A stretch of 64,000 bases of DNA. Origin: Sphingomicrobium clamense (lineage in GTDB: Bacteria > Pseudomonadota > Alphaproteobacteria > Sphingomonadales > Sphingomonadaceae). Within the stretch, counting starts at the first letter, position 1. The number at the start of each line of letters is the position of its first letter. The notes below the pieces were generated by a model, which saw only the letters and a program-made list of their open reading frames with translations, did no database searches and was not told where the DNA came from. Where the stretch lies: NCBI RefSeq assembly GCF_019264355.1, contig NZ_JAHVAH010000001.1:1-64000 (forward strand), read 5' to 3'. Shown here piece by piece: positions 25,365 through 34,192 of this stretch. A program made the position numbers and the translations under genes.

Positions 25365-25598
25365 CGCTTGGCACTACGAATCCTGCCTTCCACCGCCGTG
25401 CGCACCGTCCGGGACGCGCATTTCACCGCGGCCCAGAGGACGGATCGACGACGTCATGACGACGAGACATAAATGTCACAGATCGGTCGAATGTGAACGT
25501 TCATATTGACTCGACCCCACCAGTCTTTAGTGAACGTTCACATGGAGAGATGGCGGCCATGCGCTACGCGTGCGCCCAATTCCATGGGGAGGAATTTG
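25365..25598. other. Intergenic region between the LOV operon and the halogenase locus
   Basis: This forms the right part of the 325-base divergent region. It contains the two TGAACGTTCA palindromes (see next entry) and a 10-base palindrome CGTCATGACG at 25452-25461 that may be chance. TTGACT at 25506-25511 lies between the two palindromes and could serve as a -35 element; I see no strong matching -10 element. Confidence 0.5.
25494..25541 (+). promoter_or_regulatory. Pair of TGAACGTTCA operators upstream of the TonB receptor
   Basis: Two perfect palindromes, TGAACGTTCA at 25494-25503 and GTGAACGTTCAC at 25530-25541, lie 37 bases apart, about 58 and 95 bases before the receptor start. The central AACGTT with a CG in the middle resembles LacI-family operators, and LacI-type regulators often control sugar-linked TonB receptors. 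No LacI gene lies in the window, so the regulator is an inference. Confidence 0.7.
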
Positions 25599-28500
25599 AT
25601 GAAGATTAGCCGTAGCCACACTCATATGCGGTTCCTGGGCGGGGCTTCGGCCATCGCGCTCGGCTTTGCGCCGCAGGCTGCACTGGCGCAGGACGCCGGC
25701 GAAACCGACACGGGTACGGACGCCGAAGTCAACGAAGCCGGCGCCGACAACCAGGACGAAGACGCCATCGTCATTTCGGGCATTCGCGCATCGCTGCGCG
25801 CCGCGATGGACATCAAGCGCGACGCGCAAGGCGTCGTCGATGCGATCTCGGCCGAGGATATCGGCAAGTTCCCCGACACCAACCTCGCCGAATCGCTCCA
25901 GCGTATCACGGGCGTGTCGATCGACCGCAACTCGGGCGAAGGCTCGACGGTCACGGTTCGCGGCTTCGGCCCCGACTTCAACCTGGTGCTGCTGAACGGT
26001 CGCCAGATGCCCGCTTCGGGCCTTGGCAGCTGCTGCGAAGCACCCGCCTCGCGTAGCTTCGATTTCGCCAACCTCGCCTCCGAAGGCGTCGCCGCGGTCG
26101 AAGTCTACAAGTCGGGTCGCGCCACGCTCCCCACCGGCGGCATCGGCTCGGTCATCAACATCCGCACCCCGCGTCCGCTCGACCGCCCCGGCTTCCAGGG
26201 CAGTGTCGGCGCCAAGGCGGTGCTCGACACGGGCACCTTCGAGGGCACCGACATCACGCCGGAAATCTCGGGCATCATCTCCAAGACCTTTGCGGACGAC
26301 ACGGTCGGCATCCTGCTCGCCGGTTCGTACCAGCAGCGCAAGGCGGGGCTTGCCCAGTTCAACGCAGGCTGGCGTGAAGGCTATGTCGGGTTCGAAAACA
26401 ACTGGGGTTCGCTTCCCGTCGACGAGAGCGACTGGCGCGGCAACTTCGCCCAGACCGAAAACCGTCCGGGCCCGACCGACATCTACCAGGTCACCCAGAA
26501 TGCGGGTTACGACTTCACCACGATCGACCGCGAGCGGATCAACGGCCAGGCCGTGATCCAGGTGGCGGCGACCGACACGCTCAGCGCGACGGTCGACTAC
26601 ACCTTCTCGCAGAACACGATCGATGCGCGCACCAACTCGATCGGCGTGTGGTTCAACCACAACCAGACCTCTTCGAGCTGGACCGACGGCCCGACCGCCG
26701 GTCCCAACTTCTACGCCGAAAGCTTCGGCCCGGGCGAAGGCAAGGACCTTGCCATCACCGGCGCGGTGGCGGCCAACCGGTCGATCAACCACTCGATCGG
26801 TGGCAATATCGAATGGTCCAACTATAGCGGGCTGAGCTTCGAGCTCGACGCGCACCATTCAACCGCCGAGAGCAAGCCGACCTCGCCTTACGGCTCGAAC
26901 ATCGCCGTGGGTTCGGCAATCTTCGGGGTCGAGAACCAGCGCGTCGACTTCACCAGCGAAATGCCGGTCATCTCGGTCAACATGTATCCGGGTTCGGAAA
27001 TCCAGGCGTCGAACATCCGCCCCGCGGGTAACGCCTTCCGCAACGCCTACATGAAGAACGAGATCAACCAGGTCGCGCTGCGCGGGGCCAAGGAGTTTGA
27101 CGACGGCTTCATCGACAGCCTCGACTTCGGCGTCTCCTACACCGAGAACAAGGTGCGTTCGGCCTATGGCTTCCTGCAGACCGACAGCTGGGGCGGTACG
27201 CTGCAGGCCGACGAATTGCCGGACGAGTTCTACCAGATCACGGGTCTCCCGGGTCACCTGGCGGGAATGGAAGGGTCGAACGATCCCTCGATCATCCAGA
27301 ACTATTTCCAGATCGACACCGAAAACCTGATCGAATTCCTCGACGACCAGGTCGGCATCTGCTCGATGCCGTGGGTCGGCACGCCGTCGGGCACAGGCTG
27401 TCTCGCCGAATTCTCGGTCGACCGCCGCACGACCGAGAAGACCATCGCGCCGTACGTCCAGTCGACGCACCAATTCTTTACCGACAGCGGCAAGGAAGTG
27501 AACTTCCGCTTCGGCCTGCGCTACGAGCAGACCGACGTCGAATCCGAAGCGCTGGTGCCGGTCCCGACCGGCACGGCCTGGGTCGCGGGCAATGAGATCG
27601 CGATCCTCTATGGTGGCGAGAGCGACTTCACGACGCTCGAGGGCGATTACGACTTCTGGCTGCCGGCGATCGACTTCGACATGGAAGTCATGCGCGACGT
27701 CGTGGTCCGCGCCTCGTACAGCCACACGATCACTCGACCGCGCTACGACAGTCTGCAGGGCGGCATCACGCTCGCCTCGCCGATCCGCGTGGGTGGCGGG
27801 ACGGCCGGCTCGGGCAATCCGGGACTGCTGCCCTACCTCTCCAAGAACGTCGACCTGTCGGCCGAATGGTATTACGGGCCCGCGAGCTACGTCTCGGTCG
27901 GCATCTTCGACAAGGAGGTGAAGAACTTCATCTCGTCGAACACGATCGAGACCAACTGGTTCGGGCTCACCAACCCGGCGCTGGGTCCGGTCGCGCAGGA
28001 AGCGATCGCGGCGGTGGGCACCACGGCGCCCTTCTCGGACATCGTCGCCTATGTCGCGGCCAACTATCCGAACCTGATCGACCCAGATACGGGCGGCATT
28101 TTGGGAACCAGCTCGGACCCGCTGGTGAACTTCATCACCACGCAGCCGACCAACTCGAACCAGACGGCGAACCTGTCGGGCTTCGAATTCGCGATCCAGC
28201 ACAACTTCTGGGACAGCGGCTTCGGGACGATCCTGAACTATACGATCGTCAATTCGGACACGTTCTACGACAACACGCTGCGCTACACGATCCCGCAATT
28301 CGCGGTGACGGGGGTCAGCGACAGTGCCAACGCGGTGCTGTTCTACGACAAGGGACCGATCCAGGCGCGTGTCGCCTACAACTGGCGCGACGGCTTCCTG
28401 TCGGGCTACGGGCTCGATCCCTTCTATGTCGAGGCGTACGGGCAGGTCGATGCCAGCGCGAGCTACGATTTCGGCAACGGGATCACGGCGTTCGTCGAGG

Positions 28501-28613
28501 GCATCAACATCCTCAACGCCGACCGGCGCGGGCACATGCGCGACGAGCAGGCCATCTTCTTCGCGGCACCGGGCTATGCCCGATACGCGGGTGGCGTGCG
28601 CTTCACCTGGTAA
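25599..28613 (+). CDS. TonB-dependent outer-membrane receptor of the halogenase locus
   Basis: A 1,004-residue receptor. The signal peptide (SAIALGFAPQAALAQDA) is followed by an acidic stretch and the TonB box region (DAIVISGIRASLRAAMDIKR). The plug follows (VVDAISAEDIGKFPDTNLAESLQRITGVSI, TVRGFGPDFNLVLLNGRQM) and then a 22-strand barrel ending in GVRFTW. The wording of the plug is that of the large TonB-receptor class often linked to carbohydrate uptake in Caulobacter and sphingomonads. Two neighbouring cysteines in the plug (LGSCCEAP) are unusual. GGGGAGGA precedes the ATG at 25599. SapC, a cupin and a halogenase follow, an arrangement seen repeatedly in this bacterial group; the imported ligand is not known. 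Confidence 0.93.
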   Translation: MKISRSHTHMRFLGGASAIALGFAPQAALAQDAGETDTGTDAEVNEAGADNQDEDAIVISGIRASLRAAMDIKRDAQGVVDAISAEDIGKFPDTNLAESLQRITGVSIDRNSGEGSTVTVRGFGPDFNLVLLNGRQMPASGLGSCCEAPASRSFDFANLASEGVAAVEVYKSGRATLPTGGIGSVINIRTPRPLDRPGFQGSVGAKAVLDTGTFEGTDITPEISGIISKTFADDTVGILLAGSYQQRKAGLAQFNAGWREGYVGFENNWGSLPVDESDWRGNFAQTENRPGPTDIYQVTQNAGYDFTTIDRERINGQAVIQVAATDTLSATVDYTFSQNTIDARTNSIGVWFNHNQTSSSWTDGPTAGPNFYAESFGPGEGKDLAITGAVAANRSINHSIGGNIEWSNYSGLSFELDAHHSTAESKPTSPYGSNIAVGSAIFGVENQRVDFTSEMPVISVNMYPGSEIQASNIRPAGNAFRNAYMKNEINQVALRGAKEFDDGFIDSLDFGVSYTENKVRSAYGFLQTDSWGGTLQADELPDEFYQITGLPGHLAGMEGSNDPSIIQNYFQIDTENLIEFLDDQVGICSMPWVGTPSGTGCLAEFSVDRRTTEKTIAPYVQSTHQFFTDSGKEVNFRFGLRYEQTDVESEALVPVPTGTAWVAGNEIAILYGGESDFTTLEGDYDFWLPAIDFDMEVMRDVVVRASYSHTITRPRYDSLQGGITLASPIRVGGGTAGSGNPGLLPYLSKNVDLSAEWYYGPASYVSVGIFDKEVKNFISSNTIETNWFGLTNPALGPVAQEAIAAVGTTAPFSDIVAYVAANYPNLIDPDTGGILGTSSDPLVNFITTQPTNSNQTANLSGFEFAIQHNFWDSGFGTILNYTIVNSDTFYDNTLRYTIPQFAVTGVSDSANAVLFYDKGPIQARVAYNWRDGFLSGYGLDPFYVEAYGQVDASASYDFGNGITAFVEGINILNADRRGHMRDEQAIFFAAPGYARYAGGVRFTW

Positions 28614-28650
28614 CCCGCAAGGATTGCCGGGCCGTCGCCTGACGAGAAAC

Positions 28651-28690
28651 AGGGTCGCCACGCATATTCGCGCTGGCGGCCCTTTTTCTT
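28651..28690 (+). terminator. Terminator after the TonB receptor
   Basis: AGGGTCGCCA pairs with TGGCGGCCCT across a 12-base loop, followed by TTTTTCTT. It would end or attenuate the receptor transcript before sapC, so receptor and downstream genes may be expressed at different levels. Confidence 0.75.
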
Positions 28691-28779
28691 GGGATGGAAG
28701 GCGGTATTTCGCCCCTGCCGCACGGCGGATAGATATGCTTTAGAAGGCGGCGACACTTCATTTCGCCACAGGATGTTTC

Positions 28780-29496
28780 ATGGCCAACCACGTCATCGTC
28801 GACAGCAACACGCACCGCGATCTCAAGATCGATCTCGGCTTCGGCGAAGAACTCGGTGACAAGGTGATGAGCGCGTTCGTCGTCCCCGAGGAATTCAGGA
28901 GCGTCCAGGCGGACTATCCGATCCTGTTTCGCAAGGACCTCGAGAGCGAGGAATTCGCCGCGGTCGCGCTGTTCGGGTTCGAGCAGGACGAGAACCTTTT
29001 TCTCGAGGGAAACCGCTGGGACGCGCCGCGGCGTCCGCTGTCGATGGAGGTCCAGCCCTTCCTGATCGGCCGGCCAGCCGATGGCGACGGGCCCGGGCAG
29101 GTCCATATCGACATGGACCATCCACGCACCGGTGCCGAGGACGGCCAGCCGCTGTTCGATGCCGACGGGAAGCCGACCGACTATCTCGACGATATGGCTG
29201 GCAAGCTCGGCGCGCTCGATCAGGGCTTCAGGGCCTCTGCCGGCTTTTTCGACGCCTTGAAGCGCTACGAGCTGCTCGAACCCTTCACGCTCGAAGTCTC
29301 GCTTGCCGACGGGTCGAAGAATAACCTCGTGGGCTTTCACATCCTCAACGACGACAAGGTCGCCGCGCTCCCCTCCGGGGCGCTCGGTGAGCTGCACGAG
29401 GCAGGATACCTGTTGCCCATTTACATGGCACTTGCCTCTTTGTCGCAGCTCCAAGCGCTGGTCGATCGAAAGAGCAAGAGGATGGGGCTTGGCTAG
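28780..29496 (+). CDS. SapC family protein
   Basis: A 238-residue soluble protein of the SapC family. The N-terminus (SNTHRDLKIDLGFGEELGDK), AFVVPEEFRSVQADYPILF, and the C-terminal LVGFHILNDDKVAAL and GYLLPIYMALASLSQL are family blocks. The name comes from an S-layer cluster in Campylobacter, but the biochemical role is not established. In sphingomonads and Caulobacterales it is regularly found beside TonB receptors and tryptophan halogenases, as here. Its stop overlaps the start of the cupin gene, so the two are translated together. Confidence 0.88.
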   Translation: MANHVIVDSNTHRDLKIDLGFGEELGDKVMSAFVVPEEFRSVQADYPILFRKDLESEEFAAVALFGFEQDENLFLEGNRWDAPRRPLSMEVQPFLIGRPADGDGPGQVHIDMDHPRTGAEDGQPLFDADGKPTDYLDDMAGKLGALDQGFRASAGFFDALKRYELLEPFTLEVSLADGSKNNLVGFHILNDDKVAALPSGALGELHEAGYLLPIYMALASLSQLQALVDRKSKRMGLG

Positions 29497-30502
29497 CGCC
29501 GCCCTCCCCCACGTCCCCGAGCGCGAGGCCAAGGATGCCGACGCGCTCGATGCGCTGCTCCGGGGCGCGCGCGAACCTTTCGTGATCCGCGGTCTTGCCG
29601 CCGAGTGGCCGCTGGTCGCGGCGGGCAAGACATCTTCCAAGGCCGCGCGCGACTATATCGAGCGCCATCATCGCGACCGCCCGTTCGCGGTGTCGGTCGG
29701 CGATCCCAAAGCCAAGGGGCGCATGTATTATGATGAGGCCATGGGGATGAATTTCCGCATGACCAATGAGAAGCTGCCCCAGGTCTTCCAACAGATCGAC
29801 CGGCTCGAGGGCGAGCCCAACGCGCCGAGCATCTATTTCGCCTCGATCGACCTGCACGACTTTTTCGACGGGCTTCACGAGGCCAATCATGTCGACCTTG
29901 GGACACGCGACCCGCTTGCAAGCATCTGGATAGGGACCGCGACGCGAATCGCCGCGCATAACGATTTTCCCGACAACCTGGCGGTGTGCGCGGTCGGCAA
30001 GCGGCGCTTCACGGTCTTCCCGCCCGAGCAATTCCGCAACCTCTACCTCGGCCCGGTCGACAATACGCCCGCGGGGCGCGCGATCAGCATGGTCGATTTC
30101 CACAACCCCGATTTCGACGCCCATCCCCGCTTTCGCGACGCGCTGCAGCACGCCCAGGTCGCCGAGCTCGAGCCGGGCGACGCCGTGTTCGTGCCCTCCA
30201 TGTGGTGGCACCATGTCGAAGGGCTCGCCGGCTTCAACGTGCTGGTCAATTACTGGTGGCGCGACACGCCCAAATATCTCGGCCAGCCGCAAAATGCGCT
30301 CAACCATGCCATGCTCGCCATCCGCGACCTGCCCAAGGAAGACCGCGAAATCTGGCGCGACCTGTTCGACTATTACGTCTTCGAGGCCGGTGACGAGGTC
30401 ACCGCCCATATTCCCGATCATGCGCGCAGCGTGCTCAGCCGGCTCGACAAGGAGCAAGCCGGCCGCATCCGCGCCTTCCTGCTGAGGGCCCTAAGCCAAT
30501 GA
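29489..30502 (+). CDS. Cupin_8/JmjC-like oxygenase
   Basis: A 337-residue protein of the cupin_8 (JmjC-like, Fe(II)/2-oxoglutarate-type) superfamily. The metal-binding facial triad is visible: H-x-D in RIAAHNDFPDNLAV and the distal His in FVPSMWWHHVEGL. KRRFTVFPPEQFRNLYLGPVD is the typical strand pair between them. The family includes hydroxylases acting on proteins or small molecules. The start is TTG at 29489, inside the last codons of sapC, with AGAGGA upstream. It overlaps the halogenase by four bases, so it probably acts on the same substrate or product; this is inference from context. Confidence 0.87.
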   Translation: MASAALPHVPEREAKDADALDALLRGAREPFVIRGLAAEWPLVAAGKTSSKAARDYIERHHRDRPFAVSVGDPKAKGRMYYDEAMGMNFRMTNEKLPQVFQQIDRLEGEPNAPSIYFASIDLHDFFDGLHEANHVDLGTRDPLASIWIGTATRIAAHNDFPDNLAVCAVGKRRFTVFPPEQFRNLYLGPVDNTPAGRAISMVDFHNPDFDAHPRFRDALQHAQVAELEPGDAVFVPSMWWHHVEGLAGFNVLVNYWWRDTPKYLGQPQNALNHAMLAIRDLPKEDREIWRDLFDYYVFEAGDEVTAHIPDHARSVLSRLDKEQAGRIRAFLLRALSQ

Positions 30503-31992
30503 ACACGTCCCATGTCCGTCGTATCGTCATTGCCGGTGGCGGCACCGCCGGCTGGATGGCGGCCGCCGCATTGTCGCGCACGCTCGGCCGCGTCGCCTCG
30601 GTCACGCTGATCGAATCCAAGCAGATCGGAACGGTCGGAGTCGGCGAGTCGACGATCCCGCCGCTCGCTTTGTTCAATCGGCTGATGAAGATCCCCGAAG
30701 CGGAGTTCATGCGCGAGACGCAGGCGACCTTCAAACTGGGCATCGAGTTCCACAACTGGAAGGAAGATGGCGATGTCTACTTCCACAGCTTTGGCGAGAC
30801 GGGGAAGGATCACTGGTCGGCGGGCTTCCAGCACTTCTGGCTTCACGGCCAGCAGAACGGCCATACGCAAAGTTTCGACGACTATTGCTACGAGCTGGTC
30901 GCGGCCTACGAGCGGCGCTTCTCGGCCCATCCCGACCACCGCATGAGCTATGCCTACCAGCTCGATGCGACGCGCTATGCCGGCTATTTGCGCAAGCTTG
31001 CCGAGGAAGAAGGTACGACCCGGGTCGAGGGCAAGATCGCCAAGGTCGACCTAAACCCCGAGACAGGACATATCGCCTCCCTGTCGCTCGAGGACGGGCA
31101 GACGGTCGAAGGAGATCTCTTCATCGACTGCACCGGCTTTCGCGCGCTGCTGATCGAGGGGGCGCTCCACGCCGGGTTCGACGACTGGACTCACTGGCTG
31201 CCGTGCGATCGCGCGATCGCGGTGCAGACGACGAGCGATGGACCGCCGGTCCCATACACGAAAGCGATCGCGCACGACGCGGGCTGGCAATGGCGCATTC
31301 CGCTCCAGCATCGCACGGGCAACGGGCTCGTCTATTGCAGCGCCTATCTCGACCAGGACGCGGCCGAGGAACGGTTGATGGGCAACCTGCCGGGCGAGAC
31401 CATCACCAAGCCCAATTTCCTGCGCTTCACGACCGGCGTGCGGCGCAAGCAATGGTTCCGCAACTGTATCGCCGTGGGCCTGTCGGGCGGGTTCATGGAG
31501 CCGCTGGAATCGACCAGCATCCACCTTATCCAGCGCAACATATTGCGCCTCATCCGCATGCTGCCCGCGGGCGAGATTTCGGACCGCGACATTGCCGAGT
31601 TTAACGACCAGGCAATGGAGGACATGGTGCAGATCCGTGACTTCCTGATCCTGCACTACAAGGCGACCGACCGGCGCGATTCCCCCTTCTGGCGCCAATG
31701 CGCGGCGATGGAGATCCCCGACAGTCTCGACCAGAAGATCGAGCTGTTCCGCGAAACCGGCCGCGTTTTCCGTCGCCACGAGGAACTGTTCGCCGAGAGC
31801 AGCTGGCTACAGGTCATGATGGGCCAGGGGATCATGCCCAAATCCTACCATCCCATCGCCGCCAAGCTCGACAAGCGCGAGCTCGACGTGTTCCTCCGTA
31901 CCATCCGCGAACGCATCCAGCACGAAGTCTCACGCCTGCCGCTACACGAGGAATTCGTGAAGGAATATTGCGGGGCGGAAATGCCGGTTTAG
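30499..31992 (+). CDS. Flavin-dependent tryptophan halogenase family protein
   Basis: A 497-residue flavin-dependent halogenase. The FAD fold is IVIAGGGTAGWMAAAAL, the GxGESTIPP block follows (VGVGESTIPPLAL), and the catalytic lysine is in QATFKLGIEFHNW, matching Lys79 of PrnA. The halogenase signature WxWxIP appears as GWQWRIPLQHRTGNGLVY, and GFMEPLESTSIHLIQ carries the conserved glutamate region. The enzyme should form HOCl or HOBr from FADH2, oxygen and halide, and pass it through a tunnel to the lysine. Members next to TonB receptors tend to prefer free indole-like substrates over tryptophan, but the substrate here is unknown. A flavin reductase is not in the window. Confidence 0.93.
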   Translation: MNTSHVRRIVIAGGGTAGWMAAAALSRTLGRVASVTLIESKQIGTVGVGESTIPPLALFNRLMKIPEAEFMRETQATFKLGIEFHNWKEDGDVYFHSFGETGKDHWSAGFQHFWLHGQQNGHTQSFDDYCYELVAAYERRFSAHPDHRMSYAYQLDATRYAGYLRKLAEEEGTTRVEGKIAKVDLNPETGHIASLSLEDGQTVEGDLFIDCTGFRALLIEGALHAGFDDWTHWLPCDRAIAVQTTSDGPPVPYTKAIAHDAGWQWRIPLQHRTGNGLVYCSAYLDQDAAEERLMGNLPGETITKPNFLRFTTGVRRKQWFRNCIAVGLSGGFMEPLESTSIHLIQRNILRLIRMLPAGEISDRDIAEFNDQAMEDMVQIRDFLILHYKATDRRDSPFWRQCAAMEIPDSLDQKIELFRETGRVFRRHEELFAESSWLQVMMGQGIMPKSYHPIAAKLDKRELDVFLRTIRERIQHEVSRLPLHEEFVKEYCGAEMPV

Positions 31993-32089
31993 GCGCTGAG
32001 CAAAACGAGATTGCCCTCGCTCGCGCCCGGTCGTCTCCGCTTCGCTGTGACTCCGAGCCCGCGAAGGATCTTGGCTCCTCGCCCCATCA

Positions 32090-32133
32090 GCCAGCAAAAA
32101 GGGCAGCCAATTCTGGCTGCCCTTTTTGCTGGC
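32090..32133. terminator. Strong bidirectional terminator abutting the tRNA
   Basis: A perfect 20-base-pair inverted repeat (32090-32109 with 32114-32133) with a four-base loop ATTC. The arms contain AAAAA and TTTTT runs, so transcripts from either side end in a GC stem plus U run. It serves tRNA-Ser on the minus strand, whose CCA end it touches, and the halogenase operon on the plus strand. Confidence 0.85.
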
Positions 32134-32226
32134 TGGCGGAGACGGAGGGATTCGAACCCTCGGTACGGGATTTTCCCGTACGCCGGTTTAGCAAACCGGT
32201 GGTTTCAGCCACTCACCCACGTCTCC
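32134..32226 (-). tRNA. tRNA-Ser (anticodon GCT)
   Basis: On the minus strand the acceptor stem is GGAGACG/CGTCTCC. The D arm is GTGGGTGAGTGGCTGAAACC, the anticodon stem-loop is CCGGTTTGCTAAACCGG with anticodon GCT (reads AGC/AGU), and there is a long variable arm (CGTACGGGAAAATCCCGTACG) typical of serine tRNAs. The T arm is GAGGGTTCGAATCCCTC, followed by discriminator G and an encoded CCA. Total length is 93 bases. Confidence 0.97.
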
Positions 32227-32349
32227 GCTGAGCCGGCCTTCTGGCTGGAAGCCGCGCATTAGCGAAGAGTCGCAGGCGGTTCAATGGTGCGTTTTGCACC
32301 TGCGGAGCCTTTTCGCTGGCGTAACGTTGGGACCGCAACAGGAGACAGT

Positions 32350-33117
32350 ATGCCGTATTCCCCCGACCCCGCCGACGCGTCCAAGCTTCGCTTCGAGGAT
32401 AATCGCCTGCTCGCGATGTTTCCCGAGGCGGTGAAGGAGGCGCTCGGTCCGCATGCCGAATATGTCCATCTCAACCATGGTGACGTGCTGTTCAAGTCGG
32501 GCGAGGACATCAAACATACCTATTTTCCTTACGCGCCGACGATGATCTCGCTGCTCGTCGACCTCGACGATCGTCGCCGCGTAGAGGTCGCGTCGATCGG
32601 CATGGAAGGAGCGATCGGCGGGATCGTCAGCTGTGGCGAACTACCCGCTTTCTCGCGCGCGCAAATCTCGGTGGCAGGCGGCGCGCTCAAGGCCAGCCAT
32701 GAGAAGATCGAGGAGTTAAAGGCGGAATCGCCCTTCCTGCGCAATCTCTACTGCCGCTATGCCGACTATCTCCTCTCGCAGGTAATGCAGTCGGTCGCGT
32801 GCAGCGCCTTCCACCCTATCGAGGCGCGCGCCGCGCGCTGGCTGTTGACGGCGCAGGATCGTGCGGGAAGCCGGCTGGAGCTGACGCAGGAAGCGCTCGC
32901 CGGGCTCCTCGGTGTCCAACGGACCACGGTCAATGCGGTCGCGCGCGAGCTGCAGGAAGACGGGCTGATCAACTATAGCCGTGGGGTCATCACGCTGACC
33001 GACCGCGATGAGCTCGAGCATCGCACGTGCGAATGCTATCACCGGGTCGAGGATCATTTCAAAGCGGTGCTTGGCGGCCAGTCCTTCGACTGGATCGACC
33101 ATTGCGAGAAAAGTTGA
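32350..33117 (+). CDS. Crp/Fnr-family transcription regulator
   Basis: A 255-residue regulator. Residues about 20-145 form the cyclic-nucleotide-binding-like beta roll (LNHGDVLFKSGEDIKHTYFPYAP, VASIGMEGAIGG) and residues about 165-240 the Crp winged helix (LELTQEALAGLLGVQRTTVNAVARELQEDGLI). It lacks the N-terminal cysteine cluster of Fnr, and the cAMP-contact residues are not conserved, so the ligand is unknown. ATG at 32350 has AGGAG upstream. It stands alone between tRNA-Ser and convergent pyrC, whose stop lies three bases from its own. Confidence 0.9.
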   Translation: MPYSPDPADASKLRFEDNRLLAMFPEAVKEALGPHAEYVHLNHGDVLFKSGEDIKHTYFPYAPTMISLLVDLDDRRRVEVASIGMEGAIGGIVSCGELPAFSRAQISVAGGALKASHEKIEELKAESPFLRNLYCRYADYLLSQVMQSVACSAFHPIEARAARWLLTAQDRAGSRLELTQEALAGLLGVQRTTVNAVARELQEDGLINYSRGVITLTDRDELEHRTCECYHRVEDHFKAVLGGQSFDWIDHCEKS

Positions 33118-33120
33118 GCG

Positions 33121-34152
33121 CTATTCGGTAAAGTGCCAGCCGAGCGTCTGACCGGCGAGAAAGGGCGTGAGCGCATCCGCGCCTTCACCGATGACGTCTT
33201 CGACCAAGGTCGGCGCCCTCGACAAGGTCACCGTGCCCTCGTTCAGCGGTAGGTCGTAGAAAGCCGGGCCATGCTCGCTCGCGAAGCCTTCGAGCCGGTC
33301 GAGCACGCCTTCCTCTTCGAACACCTGCGCATAGGCCTCGAGCGCGTAGGGCGCGTTGAAGATGCCCGCGCAGCCGCAGTCGGAGACCTTGCCGCTCATC
33401 GGATGCGGCGCGCTGTCGGTGCCGAGGAAGAATTTGGGATTACCCGAGGTGGCTGCCTCGCGCACCGCCAGCCGGTGCTCCTCACGCTTGACCACGGGCA
33501 GGCAATAGGCGTGCGGGCGCAGGCCGCTCTCGAACAGCGCGTTGCGGTTGAGCATCAGGTGCTGCGGTGTCACGGTTGCGGCGACATTTTCCCCCGCCGC
33601 CATCACGAAATCGACCCCGTCCTTGGTGGTGATATGCTCGAACACGACCTTGAGGCCGGGAAAGTCCGCGAGCGTGGGGATCAACACCTTGTCGATGAAC
33701 ACCGCCTCGCGGTCGAACACGTCGATCGCCGGATCGGTGACCTCGCCGTGCACGCAAAGCACCATCCCGATCTTTTCCATCTCGGCCAGCACGGCGCGGA
33801 TGTTGGCGATATCGGTGACGCCGAGCGCGCTGTTGGTCGTCGCGCCCGCAGGATAGAGCTTGGCCGCGACCCAACTGCCGTCGGCATGGCCGGTCGCGAT
33901 CTGCTCGGGCAGCGTCTCGTCGGTGAGGTAGGCGGTCATCAGCGGCTCGAAGTCGCTGCCCTCGGGGAGCGCGGCCATGATGCGGCTCTTATAGTCGCGC
34001 GCGGCCTGCGCGGTCGTCACGGGCGGCGACAGGTTGGGCATGATGATCGCGCGCTTGAACTGACGCGCGGTGTAGGGCGCGACGCGCTCCAGCATCGCGC
34101 CGTCGCGCAAGTGGAGGTGCCAGTCGTCGGGGCGTCGGATCGTGAGCTGCAT
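33121..34152 (-). CDS. pyrC: Dihydroorotase, class II
   Basis: A 343-residue class II (short, E. coli-type) dihydroorotase. It interconverts carbamoyl aspartate and dihydroorotate in pyrimidine synthesis. Zinc ligands are visible as DDWHLHLRDG, the carboxylated lysine lies in KLYPAGATTNS, and further ligands are in VHGEVTD, FEHITTKD and LGTDSAPHP. Length and motifs match E. coli PyrC closely. It is divergent from ygfZ, with only 40 bases between the starts. Confidence 0.96.
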   Translation of the reverse strand: MQLTIRRPDDWHLHLRDGAMLERVAPYTARQFKRAIIMPNLSPPVTTAQAARDYKSRIMAALPEGSDFEPLMTAYLTDETLPEQIATGHADGSWVAAKLYPAGATTNSALGVTDIANIRAVLAEMEKIGMVLCVHGEVTDPAIDVFDREAVFIDKVLIPTLADFPGLKVVFEHITTKDGVDFVMAAGENVAATVTPQHLMLNRNALFESGLRPHAYCLPVVKREEHRLAVREAATSGNPKFFLGTDSAPHPMSGKVSDCGCAGIFNAPYALEAYAQVFEEEGVLDRLEGFASEHGPAFYDLPLNEGTVTLSRAPTLVEDVIGEGADALTPFLAGQTLGWHFTE

Positions 34153-34192
34153 GCGCTTGCCTTAGGCCGTGAGGCTCCCTAGCTCAACACGC

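Noticed and set aside
25452..25461. 10-base palindrome CGTCATGACG
   Set aside because: Single copy, no partner nearby and no good promoter spacing; chance occurrence is plausible.
25506..25598. N-terminal extension of the TonB receptor from TTG 25506
   Set aside because: It would run through the second operator and place 31 charged residues before the signal peptide; ATG 25599 has a strong ribosome site.
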